A DNA stretch of 64,000 bases from Sphingomonadaceae bacterium (GCA_009926135.1 RFPL01000012.1:19341-83340), one strand, 5' to 3'; positions 44,613-54,349 are shown, counted from the stretch's first letter. The notes: generated from the sequence alone by a model not told the origin. Numbers and translations: made by a program.

Positions 44613-46838
44613 TCAATCCTCGTTCAGGGCGATTTGCGTTTCGAGTGCGGGATTGAGCACGAAATCACTTCCGGACGTGACGGTGACCGCGTGGATCGTT
44701 CCGCTGAACCGCCCAGGCATGGCATAGCTTGCGCTGGCAGGGCAGCCGTCGTCATAGCCGCAAGTTACCCCGCCGCTGACCGGCGAAACCGGCCACATGT
44801 CGATGATTTCCTGGCGGGCAAGTTCAATCCCGTCTGCGCGAAGGATGGCAGTGCCCTGGCAATGGCCGGTCTTGTCGAAGACCAGCTCCAGCATCTGGCG
44901 CCCGGCCGGCAGTGATCCGGGCGCGGCCAGAATGGAGCGGGATCGCGGACCAATGTATTCGTGGACCAGCTGCCCGCCGGCCATGCGCAGAACAAAACCG
45001 CCAGCTTCACCGCCAACGGCCAGGATGACTCCGTCAGCAGCAGCACCGGGCGTGACATCCGCCGCGATCCGGTACGACCGGTTGCCCACGGTCGGCGCAG
45101 CATAACCGGACAGCCGGCCCTGGTCTTGCGCGAAAGTCCAGTGCTGGCGAGGGTTCAGGTAATAGGTGTACGGTAGCCGATCGACGTTGCGATCATCCAG
45201 CGGGAAGACAAGGTTGGCGGCCGCTTCGGCCTCCCACAGGGCCTTCAGCTCGCGCAGTTTGTCCGGATGCCTGTCTGCCAGATCGTGGGCTTCGGAAAAG
45301 TCGCTGTCGAGGTGATAGAGCTCCCAGCGCTCCGTCTCGTAATCGTCGCCCGGGTAGTGCCGGGTCACGGCCTTCCAGCCATCAGCCCAGATACCGCGAT
45401 TGCCCATGAGTTCGAAGTACTGCACTCGCTTGCGTGTCGGTGCTTCGGGCCTGTCGAAGGTATAGGCGAGCGAGGTTCCCTGGATCGCCATCCGTCCGGG
45501 GAGAGAGGCGGGTTCGATCCCGGCAACTTCCAGGATAGTCGGTGCGATATCGGCGCAATGGCAGAACTGGGGGCTGATCCTGCCGCCGTCCTTGATCCGC
45601 CGCGGCCAGTGCATGATCAGTGGATCGCGAACCCCGCCGCCGTGCGTCTGCATCTTGAACCACTTGTGCGGGGTATTGCCGGCGTGGCCCCAGCCGGCGG
45701 GATAGTTGTTCCAGTGCCGGTCCGAACCCAGGGTCTCGAGCGCGGCGAGGTGTTCGTCCAGGGTTTCCAGCTCGTGCTGAAAATGGCGGCGCAGGTTGAT
45801 ACTGCCGAGCGCCCCGCCCTCGGCCGAGGCCCCGTTGTCGGACATCACGATCACCAGGGTGTCATCGAGCAGTTCAGCACTTTCGAGGAAATCGACGACC
45901 TTGCCGATCTGCGCGTCGGTGTGGCTCAGAAAGCCTGCAAAGACTTCCTGGTGGCGCGCACAGACGCGGCGTTCATCAGGCGAAAGGTCGGTCCAGGCCG
46001 GTACATCGACATTGCGCGGGGTTAGCGCGGTTCCTTTCGGAACCAGGCCCATCGCTATCTGGCGCTCCAGCCAGCGCTCGCGCATCACGTCCCAGCCTTC
46101 GTCGAATGCCCCCTTGTATCGGTCAATCCAGTCGCGCGGGGCTTGATGGGGCGAGTGGCAGGCGCCGAACGCGAGATAGGCGAAAAAGGGCCGATCCGGA
46201 TCGGCGGCCTTCGCATCCTGGACCATCGCGATCGTCTGTTCGGCCAGGTCTTCGCTCAGGTGGTAACCGGCCCGGTCCGGCGTATGGATGAAGTGGTTGT
46301 CGCGGATCAGTTCGGGATGCCACTGGTCGATCAGCGAGTAGAGAAATCCGTAATAGCGCTCGAACCCGCGCCCCAGCGGCCACTGGCCGAAGGGGCCCGC
46401 CGCGGTCATGTCACGCGCGCGCGTCAGGTGCCATTTCCCGAGCGCAAAGGCACTATATCCGGCTGGAACCAGCCGTTCCGGCAGCATGGCCGCGCGATCG
46501 GATACCTGGCCGAGATAGCCAGGATATCCCGTGCACATGTCGGCAATGATCCCCATGCCGACCGCGTGATGATTGCAGCCTGTCAGCAGCGAGGCCCGCG
46601 TTGGCGAACACATCGCCGTGGTGTGAAAGTTGTTGTAGCGCCGCCCGCCAGCAGCCAGGCGGTCGATCTGCGGAGTGCTGATGGTCGAGCCATAGCAGCC
46701 CAGGTGAGCAAAGCCGACATCGTCCAGTACCACCAGCAGGACATTGGGCGCGCCAGCTTGCGGGCGCTGCTGCGGTTCAAGCCAGGGTTCGGATTGCTGG
46801 TAGGTGCGGCCGATCTTGCCCGGCCAGGAAACAGTCAT
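44613..46838 (-). CDS. Type I sulfatase (arylsulfatase family)
   Basis: 741 aa from the ATG at 46836-46838 (GAAAGGG upstream); no signal peptide is evident. Sulfatase motifs: NVLLVVLDDVGFAHLGCYGS (metal Asp pair), CSPTRASLLTG with the Cys converted to formylglycine, GKWHL, and IVMSDNGASAEGG. The C-terminal 200 residues form an extra beta-rich domain (GGFVLRMAGGQLVHEYIG, AVTVTSGSDFVLNPALETQIAL). It would remove sulfate from an organosulfate. No formylglycine-generating enzyme is in the window, so activation depends on one encoded elsewhere. Confidence 0.9.
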   Translation of the reverse strand: MTVSWPGKIGRTYQQSEPWLEPQQRPQAGAPNVLLVVLDDVGFAHLGCYGSTISTPQIDRLAAGGRRYNNFHTTAMCSPTRASLLTGCNHHAVGMGIIADMCTGYPGYLGQVSDRAAMLPERLVPAGYSAFALGKWHLTRARDMTAAGPFGQWPLGRGFERYYGFLYSLIDQWHPELIRDNHFIHTPDRAGYHLSEDLAEQTIAMVQDAKAADPDRPFFAYLAFGACHSPHQAPRDWIDRYKGAFDEGWDVMRERWLERQIAMGLVPKGTALTPRNVDVPAWTDLSPDERRVCARHQEVFAGFLSHTDAQIGKVVDFLESAELLDDTLVIVMSDNGASAEGGALGSINLRRHFQHELETLDEHLAALETLGSDRHWNNYPAGWGHAGNTPHKWFKMQTHGGGVRDPLIMHWPRRIKDGGRISPQFCHCADIAPTILEVAGIEPASLPGRMAIQGTSLAYTFDRPEAPTRKRVQYFELMGNRGIWADGWKAVTRHYPGDDYETERWELYHLDSDFSEAHDLADRHPDKLRELKALWEAEAAANLVFPLDDRNVDRLPYTYYLNPRQHWTFAQDQGRLSGYAAPTVGNRSYRIAADVTPGAAADGVILAVGGEAGGFVLRMAGGQLVHEYIGPRSRSILAAPGSLPAGRQMLELVFDKTGHCQGTAILRADGIELARQEIIDMWPVSPVSGGVTCGYDDGCPASASYAMPGRFSGTIHAVTVTSGSDFVLNPALETQIALNED

Positions 46839-46874
46839 TGCGGGCCCTTTCGCTTCGACCAGCAAGAAGTCTGC

Positions 46875-46907
46875 CGCCGCCGTGCCTGGGTCAGGGGCAC
46901 GGCGGCG
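46875..46907 (-). terminator. Hairpin between the TBDR and the sulfatase gene
   Basis: A perfect 12-bp stem, CGCCGCCGTGCC at 46875-46886 with GGCACGGCGGCG at 46896-46907 and a 9-base loop. It starts 17 bases after the TBDR stop. No T tract follows, so it may attenuate or protect mRNA rather than fully end it. Confidence 0.55.
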
Positions 46908-46923
46908 CCAGTCTGGGACTGGG

Positions 46924-49878
46924 TCAGAACTTCTTGCGCAGCCCGATCCGGAAGGTGCGACCGAGCGGATCGGAAGTCATCGCATCATAGCCTTCGGGCA
47001 ACCGTGCCAGCGGCGGATCGGCATCCAGCAGGTTGGTAACCGCAAAGGTAAAACCGATTTCCCAGGGCAGATCGACATTGATGGCGACGTCATGCAGGAA
47101 TTGCCGGTTGATCCGGTAACCCACGGCCGTCGCGGCCTGGCGCTGGTCGATGTAGGACGAATAGTACCGCCCGCTCCACCGCACGTTGAATGGCCCGTTC
47201 TGGTAATTGACGAAGGTGTTGAGCTTGAACTTGGGGACCGTGTGCGCCAGCGTTCCGGCATTAAGCTTGCCCACCGCGTCGAACCCGGCGACGGTGAGGC
47301 CCGCAACCTGGAACGGATCGAACTTGTAGGTCAGGACCAGGTTGGCAACGCCGCCGACCTGAAGGGTTCCGCCGAAGATGCCGGGCTGAGTGAAGGTCCC
47401 CCGGAAATCGAGTCCCGAGAAGCTGGCCTTCGGGCCGTTGATCCGCAGCAGCAGGACCTTTGACAGGTTCGCCGCGCTGCAGGGCCCGGTGAACTGGAAG
47501 TGGCTGGCAATGAATGCCGCATCCAGCGTGCCGCAGTTGTCCGCGCCTGCCGCCCCATTGGGGAACAGGGCATTGACGACCGCATTCTGTGGCTCAGTCG
47601 TCAGGATATCGCTGACCGCATAGTGGTAGTAGTCAACGGCCGCGTCGAAGCCGCCCGTCCGCACCATCACGCCGCCGCCCCAGGTCGTGGCCCGTTCCGG
47701 ATCGAGGCCGGGATTGCCGACCAGATCGAGCGCCGTGGCCCGGCCCAGGATGTTGGGGATCGAGGCAGACGGGTTGGGGGCCAGCGAGGTTTGCGGGGGG
47801 GCGCGGAACGTGCTGCTGATCGACCCTCGCAGCGCCAGCCAGTCGGTCAACTGGAACTTGGCCCGGGCCTGGGGATTGAAGCTTCCCCCGCCGTCCTTGC
47901 CGTAATCCTCATAGCGCGCGCCAAAGGTCAGATCGCTGTCCTGGCCAAGGGGCACGACCGCTTCGCCGAAGATCGCGAACACGTTGGTCTTGATGTCGGT
48001 CGGGGCAAAGGCAGCTGCCAGCCCGAGCGGCGAATAGGGCGTGGGCGTGCAGATGTTGGCATTGGGGATGTTGAGGGTTGAGTTGAGACACGGCACCTGC
48101 GTGCGATCGGCATATTTCGAATCCCTCTCGCGGAAGCCGAGCCAGCGCCACTGGCCGCCGACCGCCCATTTCACTGCACCGCCGCCTAGGTCGATTCCGG
48201 GCAGTTCGCCGTCAAAGCCGAAATTGGTTTCGGCGCTTTGGCTGGTCAGGAACCGCTCCTGCTTGAGCATCAGCCAGTCGGCCAATTCCTTGGTATTGGC
48301 GACTGCCGGGTTGTAGCCAGGGTTGGACTGCACCCCATTGATCGGTGCGCTCTGGATTGCGTTGGACATGGGATTGAGCCACAGGCATCCGGCGCTTCCA
48401 GGTGCGGCGGTCTGCCACTGGCAATTGGGGCCGCCCAGCCCGCGCAGGGCAAGCTCGATCATCACCCCGCTAGAATCCCAGCCATAAAGGTAGTGCTTGT
48501 TGCGGCCATAGGTGACGTCGAAGTTCCAGCCGATGGCGCCATCGCCCAGCTTGCCGGTCAGGCCGGCGCTGATCCGGAACTCGTTCTGCTCGCGGCCCTG
48601 GTAGCCTGGGGTCGAAGCATCGCCGAAGAACGGATTGCCGCCGACCAGATAGGGGCGCCACTGCCCGATCGGGATGAACACGCCGCTGGTATTGGCAGGG
48701 AACTGCGCAGGGTTCGCCGCTGCATAGGCGGCAAGTCCGGGGTTGGTCAGCGGGACGAACCAGTTGCCAAACAGCCGCGGGCTGGTGCCGGCCAAGAAGC
48801 TCGCCGGATTGATCTGTGCCGGCAGCACGGTCTCGGTAATCGGCTTGGGCTGGTTGAACGAAGGCGGATAGTGCACCCGGGTCTCGAGCCGCGAGTAATA
48901 ACCCTCGACGTGGAGTTCGGTGTTGCCGAAGTCATAATTGAACTCGGCGTAGGCCTGCCAGGTCTTGGCCGGTGCCACCAGATCCTGCCACAGCTGGACG
49001 TTATTGACGCAGAAGCCCGCAAAGGGCTGAATCCCGCCCAATGGCGAGCAGCCGGAGTCAACCGCACGGGCGCCGGTGGCGGCCAGGGTTCCGCCCGGGC
49101 CAACCAGCCCCACCGGCACGAACTGCGCCGGATTGGAAGAGAAATTCCAGCCCGCATCGGGGTTCACCGAATAGGGCGGGGTGGACCACGGCCGGTCCCT
49201 CACACGAAGCTGCGCCCGCTTCTGGTAGCCACCCGAAACCAGCAGGTCCCAGTTGTCGCCCTTGGCGCCATAGGTGGCGTCGACGCGCCAGTCCCCGCCG
49301 GTATCGTCGACGAGGGTGTAGTCACCGCCCATATCCAGGCCGGTGAAGCCGCGCTTGGTGATGAAGTTCACCACGCCGGTCATCGCATCCGAGCCGTACG
49401 TCGTTGAAGCGGCGTCTTTCAGGATTTCGATCCGGGCAATCGCCGAGGCGGGAATGTTGCGGGTATTGACGAAGTAACCACTGGTCAGCGGCAGGCGCTT
49501 GCCGTTCAAGAGGACCAGGTTCCGGTCCGGCCCAAGGCCGCGCAGGTTGACGCTCTCCGACCCTTCAAACCCCTGGCCCTTGCCAGGCTGGGAGGAGTTG
49601 GAATTGCCGATGGCACCGGCCGACTCCGGCAAGGCCCGGATTATGTCGAGCAGCGGCGGTGAACCCTGCTTTGCGATGTCGTCCATGTCGATAGAGCGCA
49701 GCGGCAGGGCTTCTGCCTGTTTGGTTGTAAGCAGCCGCGATCCGGTAACGACGATATCCCTTGCATCGCCATCCGCCGGAGCATCCTGCGCGAAGGCTGG
49801 AGTCGCGAGGCACGCGACCGTAATCGCCAGCAGCGAAACGGTGGCGTTCTGCGAGATCGTGGTCCTGAAGCTAGCCAT
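46924..49878 (-). CDS. TonB-dependent receptor of the sulfatase cluster
   Basis: 984 aa. Signal peptide 1-30 (ending TPAFAQD), TonB box ARDIVVTGSRL, plug (PLLDIIRALPESAGAIG, ESVNLRGLGPDRNLVLLNGKRLP, IARIEILKDAASTTYGSDAMTGVVNFITKRGFTG), then a long barrel to a C-terminal GRTFRIGLRKKF. This GSRL / LNGKRLP type is typical of the large TBDR subfamily abundant in sphingomonads. It likely imports the sulfated substrate handled by the next gene. Confidence 0.92.
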   Translation of the reverse strand: MASFRTTISQNATVSLLAITVACLATPAFAQDAPADGDARDIVVTGSRLLTTKQAEALPLRSIDMDDIAKQGSPPLLDIIRALPESAGAIGNSNSSQPGKGQGFEGSESVNLRGLGPDRNLVLLNGKRLPLTSGYFVNTRNIPASAIARIEILKDAASTTYGSDAMTGVVNFITKRGFTGLDMGGDYTLVDDTGGDWRVDATYGAKGDNWDLLVSGGYQKRAQLRVRDRPWSTPPYSVNPDAGWNFSSNPAQFVPVGLVGPGGTLAATGARAVDSGCSPLGGIQPFAGFCVNNVQLWQDLVAPAKTWQAYAEFNYDFGNTELHVEGYYSRLETRVHYPPSFNQPKPITETVLPAQINPASFLAGTSPRLFGNWFVPLTNPGLAAYAAANPAQFPANTSGVFIPIGQWRPYLVGGNPFFGDASTPGYQGREQNEFRISAGLTGKLGDGAIGWNFDVTYGRNKHYLYGWDSSGVMIELALRGLGGPNCQWQTAAPGSAGCLWLNPMSNAIQSAPINGVQSNPGYNPAVANTKELADWLMLKQERFLTSQSAETNFGFDGELPGIDLGGGAVKWAVGGQWRWLGFRERDSKYADRTQVPCLNSTLNIPNANICTPTPYSPLGLAAAFAPTDIKTNVFAIFGEAVVPLGQDSDLTFGARYEDYGKDGGGSFNPQARAKFQLTDWLALRGSISSTFRAPPQTSLAPNPSASIPNILGRATALDLVGNPGLDPERATTWGGGVMVRTGGFDAAVDYYHYAVSDILTTEPQNAVVNALFPNGAAGADNCGTLDAAFIASHFQFTGPCSAANLSKVLLLRINGPKASFSGLDFRGTFTQPGIFGGTLQVGGVANLVLTYKFDPFQVAGLTVAGFDAVGKLNAGTLAHTVPKFKLNTFVNYQNGPFNVRWSGRYYSSYIDQRQAATAVGYRINRQFLHDVAINVDLPWEIGFTFAVTNLLDADPPLARLPEGYDAMTSDPLGRTFRIGLRKKF

Positions 49879-50050
49879 TGTCCTCTCCTCATCCTCACGC
49901 TGCCCGGATCTCTCTCGGATCCGATGGCCTTGGGGAGTCCCTGCGCGAAGGAAAGGACTAGCTGACTCCGCAGGAAGGTCTGCGCGTCCTCACAAAAGCG
50001 GTTAGCCAGGTTCGAAATCAATCGATCAAAAATGAAGTTCTATATTCCAG

Positions 50051-51475
50051 TCAATTGCTTGCACGCCGCTCTGCCAGCAGAACAAGTGTGCGGGCATGGC
50101 TTTCGCGGGTGATCTTGTAACCCATGATGCAGGCGACCGCGCAGGCATGCATAATCACAATTGTCGGAACGTAGACGAGCGCGAGATTGCGCAGGGTTTC
50201 GGCGCCGACCGATGCGGGGGTGGCACCTTCCGGGAAGCCGACAAGGGCAAGCAGCATGCCGGAAGCGAAAATGCCGATCCCGGAGGTGGTCTTGTTCACG
50301 AACAGGTTGGCAGCCGCCATTACGCCTTCGGAGCGCCGACCGGTCTTCAGTTCGTGATCCTCGACCACATCGGCACACATCGAGCCGACGAGGATCGCGA
50401 CGACACTGGCCGCCGTTACCGACAGGAGATGGAACACGAGCATTATCGGCAGCAGGCCTGTTGATCCGTTCTCCGGGAACAGGCCGAACAATCGCAGGAC
50501 GATCGGGGTAAGGCCGAACGCGGGCGCGAGGACCTTACACAGGATGGCTGCATTGCGCTTGCCAAGATTATGCGAAAGCGGGCCGGCGATGGACAACGCA
50601 AACGCCGATGAGCCGAATTGGGCGAGGATGAACAACGAGACTTCGCCGGCCGAAAAGCCCCAGAAATAGGTGTTGAAATAGAGCGCCAGGGCAACGCTCA
50701 GGCCATATGCCATCGCATTGAAGACCCCTGCCCCAAGCATGGGCAGCAGCGCCTTGTTCAGCATCGCCTCAAACATCTCCCGCAGGCCTCTGGTGATGCC
50801 GATGCGCTCGATCGGCGGCTGGCGGAGATAGGGAATGCGGCGATGTGTCCCGATGGCCGAGATCAGGATCACGACGAACATCACCACCGACGCGACGAGC
50901 CCATAAAGTTCATAGCCGCCGCGATTGAGCTGGGCGACCGGTTGCTCGGGGGTGGCAGTCAGGAAGACCTGGAAAGTCAGCATCACCATGATCAGGCCAC
51001 CGTACCAGTTGAACGCCGCCCGCCATGAGGCAAGGTCAGTGCGGGCATGGTATTCCGATGTCAGTTCGGCGCCGAGGGCAGAGCTTGGAATCTCGAATAC
51101 GGCAATGAAAGTCCGGATCACCATCGCCATGGCGATCAGATAGAAAAACATCGCCTGGTCGGTCCATCCTGTCGGCGGATGCCACAGCAGGAAATAGCTC
51201 ACTGCGATCGGCAGCGCGGAAACGTACATGAATGGATGCCGCCGGCCCCAACGCGAACGCCAGTTATCGCTGACCTGGCCAATGACCGGATCCAGGAGGG
51301 CATCGGCCACGAGCGCAATCATGATGGCCAAACCCACGGTGGGCGCGGGCATCCCCACGACCTGATTGTAGAACAGCAGCAAAAGGTAGGAAAAGCCGTT
51401 GTCCTTCAATCCCAGCGCTACGGCGCCGACACCGTAAGACAACTTCGTGCTGCGGCTGAGTGGCGGTTCTTGCAT
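50051..51475 (-). CDS. MFS transporter, glycoside-pentoside-hexuronide (GPH) type
   Basis: 474 aa from the ATG at 51473-51475 (AGAGGAC upstream) with 12 membrane segments. Motifs: TKLSYGVGAVALGLKDNGFSYLLLLFYNQVVG, DALLDPVIGQVSDNWRSRWGRRHPFMY, FEIPSSALGAELTSEYHARTDLASWR, and CADVVEDHELKTGRRSEGVMAAANLFVNKTTSGIGIFASG. GPH transporters carry sugars or related polar compounds with a cation. First gene upstream of the TBDR, 172 bases away, same strand. Confidence 0.88.
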   Translation of the reverse strand: MQEPPLSRSTKLSYGVGAVALGLKDNGFSYLLLLFYNQVVGMPAPTVGLAIMIALVADALLDPVIGQVSDNWRSRWGRRHPFMYVSALPIAVSYFLLWHPPTGWTDQAMFFYLIAMAMVIRTFIAVFEIPSSALGAELTSEYHARTDLASWRAAFNWYGGLIMVMLTFQVFLTATPEQPVAQLNRGGYELYGLVASVVMFVVILISAIGTHRRIPYLRQPPIERIGITRGLREMFEAMLNKALLPMLGAGVFNAMAYGLSVALALYFNTYFWGFSAGEVSLFILAQFGSSAFALSIAGPLSHNLGKRNAAILCKVLAPAFGLTPIVLRLFGLFPENGSTGLLPIMLVFHLLSVTAASVVAILVGSMCADVVEDHELKTGRRSEGVMAAANLFVNKTTSGIGIFASGMLLALVGFPEGATPASVGAETLRNLALVYVPTIVIMHACAVACIMGYKITRESHARTLVLLAERRASN

Positions 51476-51544
51476 CTGCGGCTGTCCTCTATGCCGATCG
51501 GGCAGCCTCACTGCAGAGAATGACCGCCGCGTAGCAGGTCTGAC

Positions 51545-51591
51545 TGACAGTCGCCCAGTCTCCCGCCTGCTCGGTCAGGGCGCGACTGTCA
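51545..51591. repeat. 10-bp perfect inverted repeat upstream of the GPH transporter
   Basis: TGACAGTCGC at 51545-51554 and GCGACTGTCA at 51582-51591, with a 27-base spacer, 70 bases upstream of the transporter start. It could be an operator pair for the AraC-type regulator or a stem in the leader RNA. Confidence 0.5.
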
Positions 51592-51727
51592 TCGCATCCT
51601 TCCAAATCTGACTAGCCGAAATCGAACATGAGCGGGTCACCACGCGTTTCCCCACCCGGCTTGGCGCGCGCCCGCCATTCTGCGTGAGACCGGGTTCTGA
51701 GGAAATCTCGCCACTTGGCGGACTGGT

Positions 51728-51752
51728 TGGTGAGCCCTGCTGGGTTCGAACC
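51728..51752 (-). other. Possible att remnant: tRNA 3'-end-like sequence
   Basis: On the minus strand this reads GGTTCGAACC, then CAGCAGGGCTCACCA, like a T-loop, 3' acceptor strand and CCA. No matching 5' half exists upstream, so it is not a tRNA gene. A leftover 3' end beside an integrase is what an attR would look like, with the intact tRNA beyond 64 kb. GGTTCGAACC is itself palindromic, so chance is possible. Confidence 0.3.
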
Positions 51753-51793
51753 GCGTATCACATATCAATTTGGTAAACCTAACTCTTTCACTT

Positions 51794-51837
51794 TGACACA
51801 TAATATGTCACACAGTGCACCACAAAGCTGTGACACA
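51794..51837 (+). promoter_or_regulatory. Inverted repeats in the integrase promoter region
   Basis: TGACA at 51794-51798 faces TGTCA at 51806-51810, and TGTCACA at 51806-51812 faces TGTGACA further on at 51829-51835. The repeated half-site TGTCA/TGACA just before the integrase TTG suggests a repressor or excisionase site. The bound protein is not identifiable. Confidence 0.4.
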
Positions 51838-51848
51838 TCGAGGCTAAT

Positions 51849-53567
51849 TTGTCGCTCACACTGAAACACATCTCCAGCCGGAAGGGGGTATTTTATTATG
51901 TGCGGCGGGTGCCCCAATCAGTCCTCGACAGACCGGCTGACCACGCGAGACTGTTTGACAACCAGTCGGTAGTGCGCATCTCACTGAAGACCAAAGATGC
52001 AACCGAAGCGGTCCGCCGGGCGGCCAGAGAGGCAGAAGAGTTCGATCGTCGCGTTGCGGAAGCCCTAGGCTTGACTCACCGATCTACGAATCTCGTCCCA
52101 GCAGGTCGAAATGTCACACACGCGGATCTGCGCAACATTCGTTTACGCAACGAGAATTTCATTGTTCGGCAATTCACTCAGTATGCGATCCTGAGGGAGC
52201 AGGGTGGCGAAGCGGCCGAGATCGCTGAAACCATGATTGAACGTGCAGGTTGGGATGCAGAAAGCTTTACGAGAGCATTCGTTTATAACGAGCCCACTAA
52301 AGACCCCAAATTTAAACTAGATCAACTCGCCGAGGAAACGATCTCTCTCGATGGTTTGGACGCACCTTATGGCTCCGTTGCATATGCCGGTGTAAAGCGT
52401 GCCATTCGAGAAGGTCAGATCGAAGGCCATCGGAAAGCGTCAGAGATACTCTCGGGCCAAAGATCTGTGCTGCAGGAGCCTGACTCAGCCCCAAAGAAGG
52501 CATGTCCACGGCTTTCTGAGGCTGTTGAGGCCCATATTCTCACCCTCTCAAAGTCGAGAACGATCACGGCACTGAGAACCGCAACTAGAAAGTTTATAGC
52601 GGCAGTAGGTGATCTTTCCTTAGATGAACTCAAAGCGGAGCATTTTCGTCGCTATTGCTTTGATGAGGCTATGCGCGACGTGGGCGGAAAGGTTCGGGGT
52701 AGCATTGCGAGGCCTGTATCTAGCGACACCATAAAGAAGGACATCCGGCTCATCGGTGCGGCAATCAATGGCACAATCGACCGAGGGGAATTTGACGGCG
52801 CCAATCCAGCTAGCCGCATCAATCCATCAGCCTTTGCGCGACCGCGTCCGACATCAACAATGCCTCAAAAGCGCCCATTTCAATTGAATGAGCTCAACCG
52901 GATCTTCGCGTATCCCTGGTTCACTGGATGCCGCTCGCCATCGGACATCCACACCCCTGGCTCCCACCGACTTGATGGGGTTTTTTATTGGGGGCCGATT
53001 TTAGCGCTTCTGACTGGCTGTCGAGCTGGGGAGCTAGGTGGGCTTGCCCTTAATGAAGTGATCATTGATTCCGAACAGCCGCATATTGTTATCCGAGACA
53101 ACGAATTCCGAACGACCAAAGGCTCTTACAGAAGGCAGGTGCCGCTTTTAGATCAGTTGATGGAACTGGGCTTCGCAGATTTCGTTGCTCGGCGAAGGCG
53201 AGAGGGCGGCGAGCGGCTTTTTGATGACTGGAAGCCACCAAGAACCGGAGCGACTACGAACGACCCAGCGTGGTCAAATGGCAAGATGATTCGCGCCTTT
53301 AACACGACGCTAGTTCCAAGGGCCCTTCAAGGGATGCTAATGAGCGATGCTCGGCGTGAAGTCACGTTTCACAGCTTTCGAGGCGCTTTCAAGAGCCTGC
53401 TTGTGATGAACAAATACGGGATTTCGCCGAACTATGTTCATGAGGTAGTCGGACACTCAAAGAGCGAGCTCGACAAGCGTTACATCGGGTCGATCCCTTT
53501 GGAAGAAACTTATCCTGCCGTTCGCGGCTGCCGCTACGAGGGGCTCGTCCTACCGACCCCTCCATAG
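51849..53567 (+). CDS. Tyrosine recombinase / site-specific integrase with DUF6538 N-terminus
   Basis: 572 aa, TTG start at 51849 with GAGG 7 bases upstream. N-terminus KHISSRKGVFYYVRRVPQSVLDR and VRISLKTKDATEAVRRA are the DUF6538-type arm-binding region. The catalytic domain has Arg in LLTGCRAGELGGL, Lys in RTTKGSYRRQVPL, His-x-x-Arg in VTFHSFRGAFKSLL, His in EVVGHSKSELDKRY and the Tyr nucleophile in the same block. It is not an integron IntI: no IntI patch is seen. Codon use is less GC-biased than the genes to its left. It marks the left end of the island. Confidence 0.9.
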   Translation: MSLTLKHISSRKGVFYYVRRVPQSVLDRPADHARLFDNQSVVRISLKTKDATEAVRRAAREAEEFDRRVAEALGLTHRSTNLVPAGRNVTHADLRNIRLRNENFIVRQFTQYAILREQGGEAAEIAETMIERAGWDAESFTRAFVYNEPTKDPKFKLDQLAEETISLDGLDAPYGSVAYAGVKRAIREGQIEGHRKASEILSGQRSVLQEPDSAPKKACPRLSEAVEAHILTLSKSRTITALRTATRKFIAAVGDLSLDELKAEHFRRYCFDEAMRDVGGKVRGSIARPVSSDTIKKDIRLIGAAINGTIDRGEFDGANPASRINPSAFARPRPTSTMPQKRPFQLNELNRIFAYPWFTGCRSPSDIHTPGSHRLDGVFYWGPILALLTGCRAGELGGLALNEVIIDSEQPHIVIRDNEFRTTKGSYRRQVPLLDQLMELGFADFVARRRREGGERLFDDWKPPRTGATTNDPAWSNGKMIRAFNTTLVPRALQGMLMSDARREVTFHSFRGAFKSLLVMNKYGISPNYVHEVVGHSKSELDKRYIGSIPLEETYPAVRGCRYEGLVLPTPP

Positions 53568-53783
53568 CCATTGGAAGGTTACCGTTTGAAGGCGGAATAG
53601 CCCAATCTAGTAGAGTTCGTAGTGAGCACCCCAACTACGAACTCGCCTTGAATGATCGGACTTTGTTAATCTGACTGAAAATCGCCCGGCTGATAGGCAG
53701 CACCCCCCACAAAGATCCCGTCAAAATCTAGGACTTCGCAACTTGACTCCACCTGCGGGAAACAGGTGGGGTTCGCGGGAACT

Positions 53784-54053
53784 TCAGAGGGGGCTTCGTG
53801 GCTGGAACAACTCCCAGGTTTGGCCTTCATCGGTATTCCAGGCGAAACCACTTTTTCCCTGAAGCGCCCACGATAACAGTGCTTCTTCTTTTGTGTTCCA
53901 ACGAACGACTTCGAATTCTATGTCGTTTGGGCGAACACCCATTCCGTCAGAGAAGGCTTCCGACAATAAATGCACAGCATGATCGAAGTCATTTGCGATT
54001 ACACAAATTCGCCGGATGAAAATATTCTGTATCTGAAATATATTGTTTTTCAT
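53784..54053 (-). CDS. Small hypothetical protein (89 aa)
   Basis: ATG at 54051-54053 preceded by AAAGG on the minus strand. The product (…RRICVIANDFDHAVHLLSEAFSDGMGVRPNDIEFEVVRWNTKEEALLSW…) is acidic and soluble with one helix-strand-helix-like region. AT-rich codons fit the island. No family recognised. The 216 bases between it and the integrase hold no other gene. Confidence 0.55.
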   Translation of the reverse strand: MKNNIFQIQNIFIRRICVIANDFDHAVHLLSEAFSDGMGVRPNDIEFEVVRWNTKEEALLSWALQGKSGFAWNTDEGQTWELFQPRSPL

Positions 54054-54349
54054 AGTGCAAACCTTTATTTTAGGTAATGCATTTCTATATTATATTTGCA
54101 CAATGTCGGGTGGGAAAATGATTGCAGAAGAATATTTTCACTAATGCCGCATATCGAGCTTCAATTGATCAGGATGTGTTGGACTTTTGCTAGATCGCCG
54201 AATTAATGGAGAGTCTTCAGAAAGGAGAAATTAAACTTAGCATTCTCCAGCCGGGCTCGGCTGCGCCGAACCGAGGTTCTGGCTGAGTAACCTAGTTCCG
54301 GCTCGACTTTATGCTACCAATGTCTCTCCAACCGGACGGATGCGCCTCC

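Larger units (their letters stand above)
51476..51848. other. Boundary between chromosome and island; no gene seen
   Basis: This 373-base gap holds a perfect inverted repeat at 51545-51591, a possible tRNA 3'-end remnant at 51728-51752, and an AT-rich stretch with TGACA/TGTCA inverted repeats before the integrase start. No open frame with a credible start is seen. Confidence 0.6.

Noticed and set aside
51720..51760. Complete tRNA gene
   Set aside because: Only a 3'-end-like piece is seen; the T stem does not close beyond two pairs and no 5' acceptor strand exists nearby.
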